Shown: piece after piece, positions 19,701 through 27,869 of the stretch
Layout of the letters: every line of letters begins with the position of its first letter
Numbering within the stretch: the first letter of the stretch is position 1
DNA from: Aplidium turbinatum
Taxonomy: Eukaryota > Chordata > Ascidiacea > Aplousobranchia > Polyclinidae
Direction: 5' to 3'
Assembly (NCBI GenBank): GCA_918807975.1
Contig: OU964922.1
Span: forward strand, 21,936,329 to 22,000,328
Length of the DNA: 64,000 nucleotides
The notes under the pieces: model-generated
The model's database searches: none
What the model saw: the letters and a program-made list of their open reading frames with translations, nothing else
Told to the model about the DNA's origin: nothing
Translations under genes and position numbers: made by a program

Positions 19701-21859
19701 TTACTCATAATAAACATGATGAACCCTTGAAGAATACTCAGATCACCAAAGGTCTTCACAAAATCTGGGCGTGACTGGTTTTCAGATAAACAATATCGTA
19801 AATATTGAACTTTTGAAGATGTTCACATAAAGATATTTACATAATAAATGAGGAAAGAATCCGATATGTAATTTAGCATCAGAAGAAAATATCTTCAAAA
19901 TTTTTACGACGCCTAATCATCATGAAAAGTTAAATTTAAACTGAATGACGCAGAAAAATTTTCCATGAACTGATTTAGAATGAGAAAGCATATTGATTTG
20001 AAAAACAATGCATTTTACACGCCCTGCGTAATGTTGCGAAAATTCAAGCTCAGACAAACCCGATTAGTTTGAATTGCCGCATGACAGTCGCTCCAATCAC
20101 AAGCGGTTCTAAATTTGTGGGCAGGCCACTTTTAAAAAAAACACATTTAAACAAGAAGAAAATTTTACAATGCTTTACATAGTTTTTACATTATTTAATT
20201 CATTGCATTACAAACATGTTTATTGTATAATATGTGAATTATGCCAACACAATGATATGTGATGTGTAGATAGTTCGAAAACACTTTTGTCGAATTTTAA
20301 CTGCTTTTACATTCGGAAATATTTATGTTTAGCCAAGGCCAGGGATTTTTACCAGGGGTGCACGCATCAGTAAGAGGTGCGAGACCTATTTTCAGGGAGT
20401 ACGAGGAGACTGAATCGTTATGGTTAGTATTAAAATGCCATAAAAAGCAATCCTTGTTTATCAGGTTTCAAAAAACATTCTGAATTGCATGCGACCATTA
20501 CTTTTTAGCCAATTCTAGGAGGGGTGGTGACTTCAAGGTGGTGCCAACAAGACAAAAAGTTAAAAATCACTGGCTTAGATAGTAATTGCAATTCAATACC
20601 AATGTCTGACGTGTCTCGTTGCTGTGATATACATACACTGTATAGGGTTTTGCGAATCCATGTATCCTATTTGGTATTGTTTCACGAAGCCTGATGGAAC
20701 AATGATGTTGAATGTTACAAAAAGATTTTGTTACCAAAATATATTACAAATCAGGTATTCGTTTTAAGTGCCAGCGATATCGAGGAAGATCGTTGAAAGA
20801 AATCGTGTTTGCTCGATCTTCTGAACAAAAAGCGTGAAATATCGTGGCGGTTTTAGCAGGAATTAAATTTTATGCAAACGACTTACTCAGCGGTTCTCAA
20901 GCTTATCAGAAAATGAAATTGTTCGCGGCAGATTTCATCGCAGATGTTTATTGAGAACAAGATAATTTGTCGTTGATTGTGAACAAAAATCTGAACAAAA
21001 ACGCTGAGTTTTTTTGCTGAATGTTGTTGAAAGAAATATTAAAATCTGCTTCATACTAATAAAAGCTTTTTGCTGAAGTATGGAATGTCTACGATGATAT
21101 TTTTAAACCACGATGTAGATTCAGGCGTGAACAAGCAAATGCAAAAGCTAAAGAACTTTGAATACTTTGAAAAACTAGAATTCCATTTAATGATGGCCCT
21201 TTTATAATGCAAAAAGTTTGTCTTGTAAAACATTAAATTATGTAAGGATGTTTTTCATTTCTGCAGTAAATTTTATTTAAAACCAAGAAAAATCCTCGTT
21301 TCTTTTCAAAACCACTCTATAGATAATTTTAGAAGGAATAGTATTTACGACAGTTGTTTAAATGTTTTTGTGATAGTGTAGTATGTTGTGGCTTATTAGC
21401 TTATTTCCTTGTAGCCTAAACGTCGTTTAAAGTAATGCTCTATAAAACTAATGCATTGACGTTTAATATGTTTTGATTTTATAGAATCCAATATAAATCT
21501 AAAAACTAAGAATGTGCAGCAAAATATTTCAATCTTTTGCGTGTTCCAAAGTCCCAAGTGCCCCAGTGTCCCTTTTGCGTGTCAAAAGCTTTCGCCACCG
21601 TAAAGGCGGCTTCCTCAGTATCTTATCCAAATAGAATTTAACTAATATTTGCAGAAACAGTTAAAAGTTTTCTATGTTAAGAAATTAAAAATTATGTGAT
21701 AACTTGACATGAAAACTTACACTGATTTCCCATCACTGCTAAGTTTGTGGTTCCCGAAGCACCGGATCCAGGGTTTGCAGATGAAGATACCACATTACTG
21801 ACATTGGACCTTGCTGATACAACCCACACAAAAAGTAACCAGAAACACAATTTCATCAT
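4538..21859 (-). CDS. Secreted mosaic serine protease: sushi (CCP) modules, trefoil domain, trypsin-like domain (whole gene span)
   Basis: Sixteen exons were assembled by eye; every junction is GT-AG and every phase agrees, giving 2250 coding bases, 749 residues plus stop. Exons (high to low): 21859-21721, 19587-19513, 18959-18822, 17796-17614, 16974-16792, 14965-14729, 13229-13173, 10151-10024, 9011-8955, 8527-8410, 8042-7924, 6858-6674, 6346-6212, 5623-5469, 5236-5082, 4723-4538. Rough layout: signal peptide 1-17, Ser/Gly linker to 46, weak CCP-like part 47-117, CCP modules 118-178, 179-239 and 240-318, Ser/Thr linker to 337, trefoil 338-392, linker and Cys-rich part to 493, protease 494-749. 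Triad: His537, Asp594, Ser691; Asp685 in the primary pocket predicts cleavage after Lys/Arg. Combining CCPs with a trypsin domain is the style of complement-type and ModSP/factor-C-like initiators, so a role in extracellular defence or clotting is plausible, but that is inference. Exons 2 and 3 are the least certain. A shorter product starting at 10203 is also possible. Confidence 0.75.
5082..5236 (-). CDS. Mosaic protease exon 15: substrate pocket
   Basis: A 155-base exon, phase 1 in and 0 out. It reads SILQAVRLPLIPKDLC, then HLCAGGTTPGDSDTCH. The last Asp (residue 685) is Asp189 of chymotrypsin numbering, six before the catalytic Ser, giving trypsin-like preference. Acceptor TTTTTACAG, donor CAT|GTAAAG. 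His follows Cys where most relatives have Gln. Confidence 0.87.
5469..5623 (-). CDS. Mosaic protease exon 14: catalytic Asp
   Basis: A 155-base exon, phase 2 in and 1 out. It reads LNGYLRNDIAILKLDRPV with Asp594 as the catalytic Asp in N-D-I-A, then ARPLCMPND and TDECFAAGFGNQG. The last part is the C-x-A-x-GWG strand, with Phe replacing the usual Trp. Acceptor TTTTGGTTAG, donor G|GTTAAG. Confidence 0.88.
6212..6346 (-). CDS. Mosaic protease exon 13
   Basis: A 135-base exon, phase 2-2 (acceptor TTTTTCTCAG, donor AT|GTAAGT). It encodes the stretch between His and Asp of the S1 fold: FPDDGSQDNI, KYVGLGSTNISD and IRTIERIVRHPNY, the usual 'V-x-LG...V-x-I-x-HP-x-Y' pattern. Confidence 0.85.
6674..6858 (-). 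CDS. Mosaic protease exon 12: activation site and catalytic His
   Basis: A 185-base exon, phase 0 in and 2 out. After GRRPVTR comes ISHSLCGDASTTAGHWPWHA, then CGGTLIAPQYVVTAAHC. The CGG-TLI and AAHC blocks are typical of the S1 family; His537 is the catalytic base. The new N-terminus would be I-S-H-S in place of I-V-G-G, and the distance to WPW is about four residues longer than usual. Acceptor is a long T tract plus ACAG; donor GTAAGT. Confidence 0.88.
7028..7828 (+). mobile_element. hAT element with decayed transposase end, in a protease intron
   Basis: Left end CAGGAGGTTTTTAACCTGGG, right end AATCACTG, with 8-mers TCTTAGAG (7020-7027) and CCTTAGAG (7829-7836) matching at seven of eight. 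Plus-strand frame 7350-7496 encodes SSCLRIKTKARKRLAMEPDL and TVPRIDRLFNKIQHQPSH before a stop; this is the hATC dimerisation end of ZBED5-type hAT transposases. The upstream frame is broken. The element lies in the intron between exons 11 and 12 of the protease gene. Confidence 0.8.
7924..8042 (-). CDS. Mosaic protease exon 11: Cys-containing segment before the protease
   Basis: A 119-base exon, phase 1 in and 0 out (acceptor CCCCACATAG, donor GG|GTAAAT). It contains RHTPCGCKKLTFPNTRLCSN. A CG pair before the catalytic domain is common in mosaic trypsin-like zymogens, where one Cys ties the light chain to the protease. Confidence 0.7.
8410..8527 (-). CDS. Mosaic protease exon 10: linker
   Basis: A 118-base exon, phase 0 in and 1 out (acceptor TATTCCAAAG, donor C|GTAAGT). 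It is Ser/Asn-rich without Cys, for example NLISPSRNSNSPSGF then ARFVHEEVQTYRSVSV, so probably a flexible linker. Confidence 0.7.
8637..8732. repeat. AT-rich (TAA)n microsatellite
   Basis: Imperfect TAA/ATA repeats over about 95 bases in the intron between protease exons 9 and 10. Confidence 0.85.
8827..8944. repeat. Direct repeat, copy A
   Basis: About 118 bases starting AATCGATGTTATCGTATACT and ending TTTGCACTACTT. They recur at 9215-9288 plus 9401-9457, where an insertion splits the copy. The two copies flank protease exon 9. Confidence 0.8.
8955..9011 (-). CDS. Mosaic protease exon 9: trefoil domain, last part
   Basis: A 57-base phase 0-0 exon (acceptor ATATTTTTAG, donor GTAAGT). It reads DLWFRCYQSSGRWRGRPAS; the W-x-x-C supplies the last Cys of the trefoil, matching the usual W-C-F/Y end. 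Confidence 0.75.
9215..9457. repeat. Direct repeat, copy B, with insertion
   Basis: Same sequence as 8827-8944, split by an insertion at about 9289-9400. The insertion is bounded by the duplicated 13-mer TTTTCAAGTTATA. It contains two ATGGTTCAACAAAGCAAA words and CTCTCTACC, which also occur beside the inverted repeat at 16.47 kb, so it is a fragment of that family. Confidence 0.7.
9478..9722 (-). repeat. tRNA-derived SINE, copy 3, head missing
   Basis: Minus-strand copy with the tail at the left (TTGAATCTTTATCCTCGAAC, then TGACAAAGCCTTGATAGG) and the body words up to CTCAAGCGCACACCCCC. The tRNA-like head is mostly lost near 9722. It lies in the intron between protease exons 8 and 9. Confidence 0.8.
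10024..10151 (-). CDS. Mosaic protease exon 8: trefoil (P-type) domain, first part
   Basis: Acceptor GTTGTAG, donor GTAAGT, entering in phase 1 and leaving in phase 0. Trefoil signature in order: ARCRISIEDRRPCGNISITY, then GECKSNRCCWDFDN, i.e. C, R-x-x-CG, I-T, C, CCW. Trefoil domains are about 45-residue, three-disulphide modules found in secreted mucosal proteins. The same frame is open upstream to an ATG at 10203 that encodes a signal-peptide-like start (see separate entry). Confidence 0.85.
10152..10203 (-). other. Possible alternative first exon start with signal peptide
   Basis: The ATG at 10203 is in frame with the trefoil exon. The extra residues, MISIYLMYLCLTLAYVV, look like a signal peptide. 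The same bases serve as the pyrimidine-rich tract before the acceptor at 10152-10153, so the resemblance could be chance: T-rich tracts encode hydrophobic residues. If used, the product would be a 429-residue trefoil-trypsin protein without CCP modules (1290 coding bases, exactly divisible by three). Confidence 0.4.
10860..11683. mobile_element. Non-autonomous hAT element, perfect 8-bp target duplication
   Basis: Ends CAGGGCCGTTGACAGG and CCCTGTCAACGCCCCTG. Target duplication CCTATAAC at 10852-10859 and 11684-11691. GGGCCC words cluster near both ends. Near 11448 there is a short (GAC)n run. No transposase frame was recognised. It lies in the intron between protease exons 7 and 8. Confidence 0.9.
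11754..12492. mobile_element. Non-autonomous hAT element carrying a nested MITE
   Basis: Ends CAGTGCCGGTTTTTGGGG and AGACCGGCACTA, flanked by TGTCCAAG (11746-11753) and GGTCCAAG (12494-12501), one mismatch. Subterminal 'gggcccg' and 'gaggcccccgtcg' words suit a hAT relative. A second element, 11919-12136, lies within. Confidence 0.75.
11919..12136. mobile_element. Short hAT-like MITE nested in the previous element
   Basis: About 218 bp with 8-bp target duplication AGACTCAA at 11911-11918 and 12137-12144. Ends TGGGTGCAACCTGTTTCGTC and GGACGAAATAGGTTGCATCC are near inverted repeats. The inside carries further inverted copies of TTTCAGGGGACGAAA, so the transcript could fold into a long hairpin. 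Confidence 0.75.
12502..13172. other. Intron sequence, nothing recognised
   Basis: AT-rich intron of the protease gene between exons 7 and 8. No repeat structure beyond short T runs was noted. Confidence 0.5.
13173..13229 (-). CDS. Mosaic protease exon 7: Ser/Thr/Pro linker
   Basis: A 57-base phase 1-1 exon with good sites (TTGCTTTTAG acceptor, G|GTAAGC donor). It reads TTSSNIAPPFQTATLEDT, a short mucin-like spacer between the CCP and trefoil parts. Its phase fits both neighbours. Confidence 0.65.
13230..14728. other. Intron sequence, nothing firm
   Basis: Intron between protease exons 6 and 7. A short block near 13340-13500 (CACAGGGGAGCACGTACTCC ... GGGCTCACCAGTCACTT) resembles worn transposon ends but gave no clean target duplication. 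Confidence 0.45.
14729..14965 (-). CDS. Mosaic protease exon 6: sushi (CCP) module with long last loop
   Basis: A 237-base phase 1-1 exon. Pattern: STCTILLPPENGKVEC, SKCATSCNVGYNPRLPVEYW, CLPDQ, SSW and SSCK. It is 18 residues longer than the other two CCP exons because of an insertion around the conserved Trp. Acceptor TTTCTTTGCAG is strong; the donor AAAG|GTAGCA is weak, so the 3' border is less sure. Confidence 0.75.
15488..15782 (+). repeat. tRNA-derived SINE, copy 4
   Basis: Best-preserved head: GATAGCTCAGTGGTTAGCTC (A box) and CTGGTTCGACTCTCGGGGTG (B box). Then TGAGCAGCGCACTTCAGGAC, the body words, and the tail AACCTATCAAAGCTCTGTCA ending in repeated 'accaaacc'. It lies in the intron between protease exons 5 and 6. 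Confidence 0.9.
16257..16480. repeat. Large near-perfect inverted repeat
   Basis: Arms of about 90 bases, 16257-16347 and 16388-16480, with a spacer of about 40 bases. The left arm starts GAACCATAGGCATACGAAGC and the right arm ends GCTTCGTATGCCTATGGTTC. Only a few mismatches are seen over the arms. It lies in the intron between protease exons 5 and 6. The right flank continues into a family also found at 9.3 kb. Confidence 0.9.
16475..16610 (+). mobile_element. Possible Penelope-like element tail with hammerhead-like motif
   Basis: After ATGGTTCAACAAGACAAACT comes CTGACGA at 16522-16528 and GAAA at 16545-16548, separated by 16 bases that can form a four-pair stem (GGTT with AATC). A further stem ACG/CGT follows, then TA. 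This is the order of a hammerhead core, which is known in Penelope-like elements. The first stem pairs poorly, so the motif may be decayed or accidental. No coding part remains. Confidence 0.3.
16792..16974 (-). CDS. Mosaic protease exon 5: sushi (CCP) module
   Basis: A second 183-base phase 1-1 exon. Pattern: TCPLLALAAANGQVNC, then GSVCALQCDKGYEPRGPTEK, RCLPGQNMWS and FQCSG. Spacing of Cys, NG and GYxPRGP closely parallels the neighbouring CCP exons, so these arose by exon duplication. Acceptor TTTTTTCAG, donor G|GTAAGA. Confidence 0.87.
17614..17796 (-). CDS. Mosaic protease exon 4: sushi (CCP) module
   Basis: A 183-base phase 1-1 exon, the usual form of a CCP exon. Four Cys, Gly and Trp lie where the fold needs them: ETCPPFLSDVENGMVSC, then ESVCYLRCNAGFISRGT, then CNASVPAWFP and a final YICD. 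CCP modules are about 60-residue beta folds that bind other proteins in complement and clotting factors. Acceptor TTATTCAG, donor G|GTGAGT. Confidence 0.85.
18822..18959 (-). CDS. Mosaic protease exon 3, degenerate sushi-like (tentative)
   Basis: A 138-base phase 1-1 exon with donor AAAG|GTTAGT. The frame contains SFVSICLLDCLRGKPYQRF, like the S-x-C-x-x-x-C-x-x-G part of a CCP module, and then IGCDDVENMKCK. The acceptor is weak (ends GAG, not CAG), so the 5' border may be wrong by a few bases. Confidence 0.45.
19513..19587 (-). CDS. Mosaic protease exon 2 (tentative)
   Basis: A 75-base phase 1-1 exon with acceptor TATTCTTGCAG and donor G|GTGAGA. It encodes about 25 residues including ALCLQSLIMSASQFQLPVTN. 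One Cys and the final P-V-T-N-G loosely resemble the first half of a sushi module (C...P..NG). Supported mainly by splice sites and phase. Confidence 0.45.
19588..21720. other. First intron of the mosaic protease gene
   Basis: About 2.1 kb of AT-rich intron. Apart from the MITE at 20340-20572 nothing was recognised; an open frame of 60 residues on the minus strand at 21051-21233 has no domain. Confidence 0.5.
20340..20572. mobile_element. Short hAT-like MITE
   Basis: Inverted ends CAGGGATTTTTACCAGG and AAAGTTAAAAATCACTG, about 233 bp apart, with further 'ggtgc' words near both ends. No clear target duplication, so it is probably old. It lies in the first intron of the protease gene. Confidence 0.55.
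21721..21859 (-). CDS. Mosaic protease exon 1: signal peptide and linker
   Basis: Starts at ATG 21859 with a second ATG directly after. The residues MMKLCFWLLFVWVVSARS form a clear signal peptide, followed by a Ser/Gly/Asn-rich linker rich in possible O-glycosylation sites. Donor T|GTAAGT leaves one base (phase 1). The leftover T would create a stop with the exon at 17796, but not with the exon at 19587, which supports the proposed order. Confidence 0.65.
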
Positions 21860-22986
21860 CTATGTTTAACCTTGCAATGAAACTGTATAATCAAATTAAT
21901 CTCGCTACAACGTCAAATTCTACAAATTACAACGTTTTTAATATAACTTTGAACAGTTTTATTTCTGTAGAAAGAGTTTACAAGTGATTTAACACCTTTA
22001 AAACTGATATAATATTTTTTTATTGGTTTATGGCGATGTTTAACCGTTAGCTTGTGAATATCTCACCACTCCTTTGTGTTTGACTGATGTTTGCAACTGC
22101 AAGACACTGAGTTACTTAAAGACGTAGTTTTTGATGAGTAGTGTTTATAAAAGTGTCTTCGACGAAAAAAAAGAGATTCTTACAGCGTGACACACAAAAT
22201 TGTTTTTAGTGTGGATTTTTTTGGTTATATCAGCGTTAAAGCGTCTCTCTTTAAATAAGCTCACTTTCCAAAGTCTCTTCTGCAGCAATAAGACAAAAAA
22301 GGTGTTCAAGTTGTTGATAAATTAAAGCAACAATTGTTGACTTTTTGGCTTGCATGTGTTAGATCTAACAGGTTTTTGTGTAGACCGAACCGATTACAGA
22401 AACCCTCAAAACTTTCAGTGTAATATTGCAGATATCTGTTAACAAATTAAAAAAAAAGGTTATGAGAATTAAGATCTTTCTCTAATGATTGCACAAAAAT
22501 TAAATTTAGTTTACAACTGATACAAAAATATTTAATTTTTTACCACAACGTTTATAGGCTCTGTATGAAACTACAATTGGCATCGTAATAATTGAAGCGT
22601 TACTGTGAAGTACGTAAGTAATCAAAAACCCGTAAAGTTTACTATGGTAGGCTGTGATCTATCCCACTTATTCCCATCACCGTGGGAGTTATTTTTCAAA
22701 ATTCAAAAGCCGGCTTACAAGTTTTAAATATGAATATGCAAAACATCAGCGGGCATTTGCGCACTTCATCTTGCTATAAGTTTTTGATATTTATTTACTA
22801 TATCAGCATAAGCTAGTTTACTAAATCCTATTGTGAACGTTTAAACTTTCAAGATGGCTTTACTCCTTTATTCTATTTTTTTAATATTCATATATGAGTA
22901 AGATTTAAGGTCAAGAAATTTAAAAACTTTTGATCTCTACCACACTTTTGGACTTTATGTAACCATGAACGATAACACATATATGC
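21860..22986. other. Upstream region of the mosaic protease gene
   Basis: Contains the presumed promoter of the minus-strand protease gene. No clear TATA box with initiator was picked out, and no other gene was seen. Confidence 0.4.
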
Positions 22987-23965
22987 ATTAGCAAGATCAA
23001 CACCGATGGAAAAATCCTGCCCTTCTGCCCAAACCCTAAATATCTAGGGGTAGTCCTGGACAGGTCGCTCACTTACCGTCAACATTTGGAGTCACTACGC
23101 AAAAAGATCTCAACACGCACAGCTTTGCTAAGGCGTCTGGCCGGCTCAGGCTGGGGAGCCGGAGTCGATACCCTGCGCATTGCCACCATCGCGCTAGTTC
23201 ACGCTCTAGCAGAATACTGTGCACCTGTCTGGAGCAGCAGTGCCCACTGCCATCAAATCGACACTGCCATAAACAACGCCTTGCGTATCGTGACAGGATG
23301 CCTGCGACCTGCACCATCGGAAAATCTCCCTGTCCTTGCAGGCATCCAACCAGCTGAGCTTCGTCGCGATGAAGCTATCCTGTCTCTTTCTCGTCGCGCT
23401 ACGAACCCCAACCACTTGCTCTACTCAAGTCTCTATGAGTCTGTGAACGAGAAACCTCAGCGACTGAAATCGAGACACCCATTTGCACTTGCCGCACAAC
23501 TCCTGATGAAAACCGCTGAAGACCAATCCATCAGTGCGGCTACCTGGGCGGACCACCAATGGAGCTCGGAGTGGAAGAAGAACTCCTCAAGACTCCAAAG
23601 TTTCATCTCCGACACCAGCAACCACCCAACCGGAATGCATTTGCCAAGGAAGGCCTGGGTGCGGCTCAACCGCCTGCGTACTGGCGTCGGACTATTCCAC
23701 TCCAACATGCACAAATGGGGGATGGCTCCATCCGCGATTTGTGAGTGTGGCAAGGAGGAACAAACCGTAGACCACACCATCTGTAACTGCGCCATCTACC
23801 ATGCGCCAAATGGTGTGCGTGGTCTGCGTGAACTGGATGACAAATCAACTAAATGGCTGCTCGACACCTGCCCAAACATCTAGACCGCGCCGCCGCCACT
23901 GCCCAAGGGTGGTAAAAGGCAGAGCCCCTCGACCCCTGGAGTGGCGAAGAAGGTTCAAACGAAGA
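22987..23965 (+). mobile_element. LINE, 5'-truncated, C-terminal end of the reverse transcriptase ORF intact
   Basis: One open frame runs from about 22993 to the TAG at 23881-23883. It starts inside the reverse transcriptase thumb region with PNPKYLGVVLDRSLTYRQHL, continues with TALLRRLAGSGWGAGVDTLR and ALAEYCAPVWSSSAH, and ends with a Cys-His segment ICECGKEEQTVDHTICNC. The catalytic YADD part, endonuclease and ORF1 are missing. The GC content is far higher than its surroundings. The 3' UTR ends near a (GAAGAA) run at 23950-23975. These blocks resemble jockey/I-group LINEs; the clade is not certain. Confidence 0.85.
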
Positions 23966-25410
23966 AGAAGATTAGCATTTCCAATTTCGGACAAAATTTC
24001 AAAATCCGAGTTTTGGATATTTGAAAAACTGACACCCGGGGAAACCTTCGATCTGATATACTTACTTTTCTAACAATGGATACAACTTTCTAGGCCGGGT
24101 CTATAAGAACCCCCAGAAAATTATACACCGCACCATGGTTGTTTCTCAACATGACTTGATTGCTGCGAGTGCGGAAAAAATAATATAACTTTTGCAAGTA
24201 GAATATTTATGGTAATAATTCTGTTGTCTTTTTTCGTTGCTGAGTTGTTAAGCTTTCTATTGTACAGTAATACTTTAAACTAATTTACGAGTGAACAAAT
24301 CACTAACTGTATCCGAAACAATGCATATTACCAGACCATCAACGAGGTCTTGATTTATATACCATTTGCATCTACATTGAAAATAATAAAATATTCTTTC
24401 TACATATTTTAATTAATTGAATAAATAATCTCATGTAAAGTTTCCATGTTCACTTAATGTAAGAAGGAAATGTAATACGGTATTATGATCTACGAAAATA
24501 AGCAATAAAGTCTAACCTTACTCTTACTTTGTCTAACCTAACCTTACTTTGATTTTTTGCTTGTAAGGCGAAATTTCTCGTGTTTTTATTCTTAAAGTAA
24601 GTTGTAGTGGTGGTTTGTTCTTGGCAAAATTAAAGGAAAGAAGGAAGGAAAAAGGAAAAGGCAAGTAAATAACAAGTTGAAACACTGTTTTCTACTGTAC
24701 ATTCTATTTGAATAAGCTAAAGATGCTATTTCTATAGCTGAAGATGCTATTATAGCGAAATCAATTCTTAATAAACTACACTAAGAGATTAGATTGTTGT
24801 GCAATGCCAGCATTTGATAAATGCAAAATAGCAGCACCAAGTTGAAATACCAGACATAAACAACATCCAATGTATTGACTGTGGTTGAAACAATAAAAGT
24901 CACTAACTTAAACTTCTAACTATCGCGGCAAAGTTTGGTTGTTTGACGTCAGTTGTCATGAAAAAACTTGTTTTTTTTCAAGTTCTCTTAATTTGCCTTA
25001 GTTTCAATGTAAATCTTGGAAAACTTAACGTATTATATGGACATATAACGTAACGTTTATATGGACAGAACTATCTGTTTATTGTAGCTGCATTTGTTTA
25101 AGCTATATCTACACATTGTTATAGTGAAATAAAGATTGGGGAAATCAGACGCGTAGCCAGAGGAGATGCAGAGCACAAACTCCTCCTTGGAGACTTATGT
25201 GACGTCACAACAATAAAACCAATTAAAAAAAATATATAGGTTATTATCGTCACCCACGTCTTAAAGGGGGACGTGAGAGTTTACAAACCTATCGAATTGC
25301 GTTACCAGCAACGAATCAGAAATACGAAGTTTCCGACTTTGCAGCGGGTATATTAGGCAACAGCTTTCGGGTATGTAAGAACTTATCCAGCGTTTCGCCA
25401 AGGTATACAA
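23966..25410. other. No gene seen
   Basis: AT-rich intergenic DNA. Short 'taaccttactttg' repeats lie at about 24511-24550. No coding frame or repeat with defined ends was recognised. Confidence 0.5.
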
Positions 25411-25985
25411 CAGGGGTCGGCAAACTGCGGCCCGCGGACAAACTTTTTGCGGCCCTCGAGCGATCTTACTTTTAGCGCATAAACTACAGTAAAGTTTCAT
25501 CATTATGTACGCATGAATTTATTTTATATCATAACAAAAAGCTCTTTAACATGTGTCCCGACATTACTCGGTAACTCCCATGTACGCTACAAAATCTCTC
25601 AAAATTGAAAACTAAATTACGCAAAGAATAAACTTCGCACTCGCCTGTCAGATCGTCATTTGAATAACGTATTGCAAATATCATCAACAAAGTTGCCAGT
25701 TGATTTAAAAACCTTGGCCATGACACAGAAACAACATCATCCTTCACATTGATAAATGATAAGTAAATAAAAACAATGCATTGTGTTTTAATACGTGTTT
25801 GATAATAAATATGAAACGGCAACAAACACGTCTCATTGTGCAATAGACACAGGAATAGGAGTTGCAGGTGCGCTATGATTTTAAGGATAATGTGGCGATT
25901 GTTTATAGGTTGAAATTTATGCGGCCGCACGTTACCGGAAGTTTGTAGATTTGGCCCAGTAGTACAGAAAGTTTGCTGACCCCTG
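25411..25985. mobile_element. Non-autonomous hAT element, perfect 8-bp target duplication
   Basis: Ends CAGGGGTCGGCAAACTGCGG and AAGTTTGCTGACCCCTG. Target duplication GTATACAA at 25403-25410 and 25986-25993. GCGGCCC words near the left end and a GCGGCCGC near the right. A 154-residue minus-strand frame through it has no similarity I recognise and is not called. Confidence 0.92.
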
Positions 25986-25993
25986 GTATACAA

Positions 25994-27869
25994 GGAAGTA
26001 GTGGAGTATATCCTGAAGGAGTCTTTCCTGGTTGCTGTTTAGGTTTTGATTGACCAATAGTTAGCCTATTTAAGTGAAAAACATGTTACCTGGGTTTTGA
26101 AAAGTTTTGCATTTGAGTGAACACCAGTGTTTGTAATAGATGAAATGCTCAGAAAGCGCATTTTCAAGGTTTTTTCAATGACAAAAAACTTTTTAATTGT
26201 GTAGCCCGACATAGGTCGTAGACTTGGATAAAACGAGTTATGTTGAGGGGTTTTGGTTAGCCATTAATGTAGATATTGAATAGGGCGGGGACAAACATGG
26301 GTAGGCTGGCGCAAAATCTCGAAAAAAAATTTTTTTTCTTTTAAATTTTTCGTCAGTTTGTAATATTGTTCCTTTTGGTAAATGTATCTCCTATACCAAA
26401 TTTCACAAAAAAATATTAACGTTTGACCCTGGTTCACCTGGTTTGAATTTTTTCAAAATATTGAATTTTCGCTTATCCCTGAAACTGCTCACTCGCTATC
26501 TTCTAATGCGCTCTAGCATCTTAATGGACACAATAAGAGGCAGTAACACAAACTTGTAGCAAGCAAAGTGGTTTAATTAGCAGCTCCATGAACACTGACA
26601 CGTGTATTACTCTCAAAATGTCGAATTCTACCACATTTCAGACATGATTTTCTTTGTGCACCGTTCACTGTAGTAAATATATCTACTGCTTTCAGTTTTT
26701 TGAATCATTTGACGATGTTTATCGATTTTCACAGGCCAACAAAAATATTTTTATATAAAGGCAGGGCATGTGAGAGTCATTTTAAGGTATTTCGAGGCCC
26801 CTGATTCTGAAAATGCACTAAGTTTTATCGAATTGCCCCTAGTTTTTGAGTTAGCTAAGATTCCAGCTACCACTTTTGATAACTAAATCTTTAACTACTA
26901 CAGTAAGGAGTAGAAATGGTTTTGAGAAAAAAGCTTGACCTTGCTCCAAAACACTACTGAAGGTATTGAGGTTACTCTCAGTCATGCCCGTTTTCCTATT
27001 GTTTCAAGCAAATCACCACTTGAAACAAGAGAGGGCAAACAAAAAACAGAAATAGCAACGTCCACGCAATGACTGCCTTGCACACTCTATGTAAACATGA
27101 TGTTCCAACTTCCTTCGAACATGCTCACCGTACAGAAGTATCAATTTTCATGGTGATTCCACGGCTCTCTTTATGCCATGGCACTCTGAACTTCTTAGCC
27201 TTGAGCCCAGAAACGGGTTTGAGTGCAATGTTTGCATACTTTAGGAGGAACCCAGGACTTATCTTGATCACCCAGCTTCATGTCAAAGTAATCATAATGC
27301 TTGTTTTTATATAGCGCTGTGTCTATCGCAGAATGCGTAGCTCCTCTGCGTTGCCTCATGCAGTAAAATATATTTGGGTTGTTTGTACAGCATCTTACTT
27401 GTCAAAGGCGTATTTTATTAGCCTATATGCCATTTATTAGGCTATAGACCAGAAAAAAACTTTTTGCAGCAAAGACTTGGCCTTAGCAAAGGCTTAGAAT
27501 AAAATTTCATTTGTACAGTATCCATTTCAGTAGGCCTACCTTTTCAATATAAAGCTGCATTCATAAACACATGACTTTCGGGATATTTTTCTTGTGATGT
27601 AGGCCTACTGATTCACAACTGTTTTCATTGAATATTTAGGTCTCCCTTACGTTAAACACAGTTCATTTCAACCCTTGCTTGCGTTTTGAATTTTCGTGCA
27701 ATATGAACCAATTCAACTAGACAAGGGCAATGATGACATCATAATGGTAAACAGGGCTGAAAATAAGTAATTTGCTAATTCAAAGCTTTTGAGTAACGAT
27801 TTCAAAAATATTTTCATTGTCGAATATCTCGAAAACTAGAGCCTAATCTAAGCCTAATCTAAAACTAAT
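25994..27869. other. No gene seen
   Basis: Intergenic DNA without recognisable coding or repeat structure; some long A and T runs near 26320-26345. Confidence 0.45.

Noticed and set aside
23457-23848. Several overlapping minus-strand and other-frame ORFs near 23.5 kb
   Set aside because: Shadows of the GC-rich LINE frame, which alone shows recognisable reverse transcriptase motifs.
25529-25993. 154-residue open frame on the minus strand
   Set aside because: It lies almost wholly within the hAT element 25411-25985, has no recognised domain and runs out through the terminal repeat.
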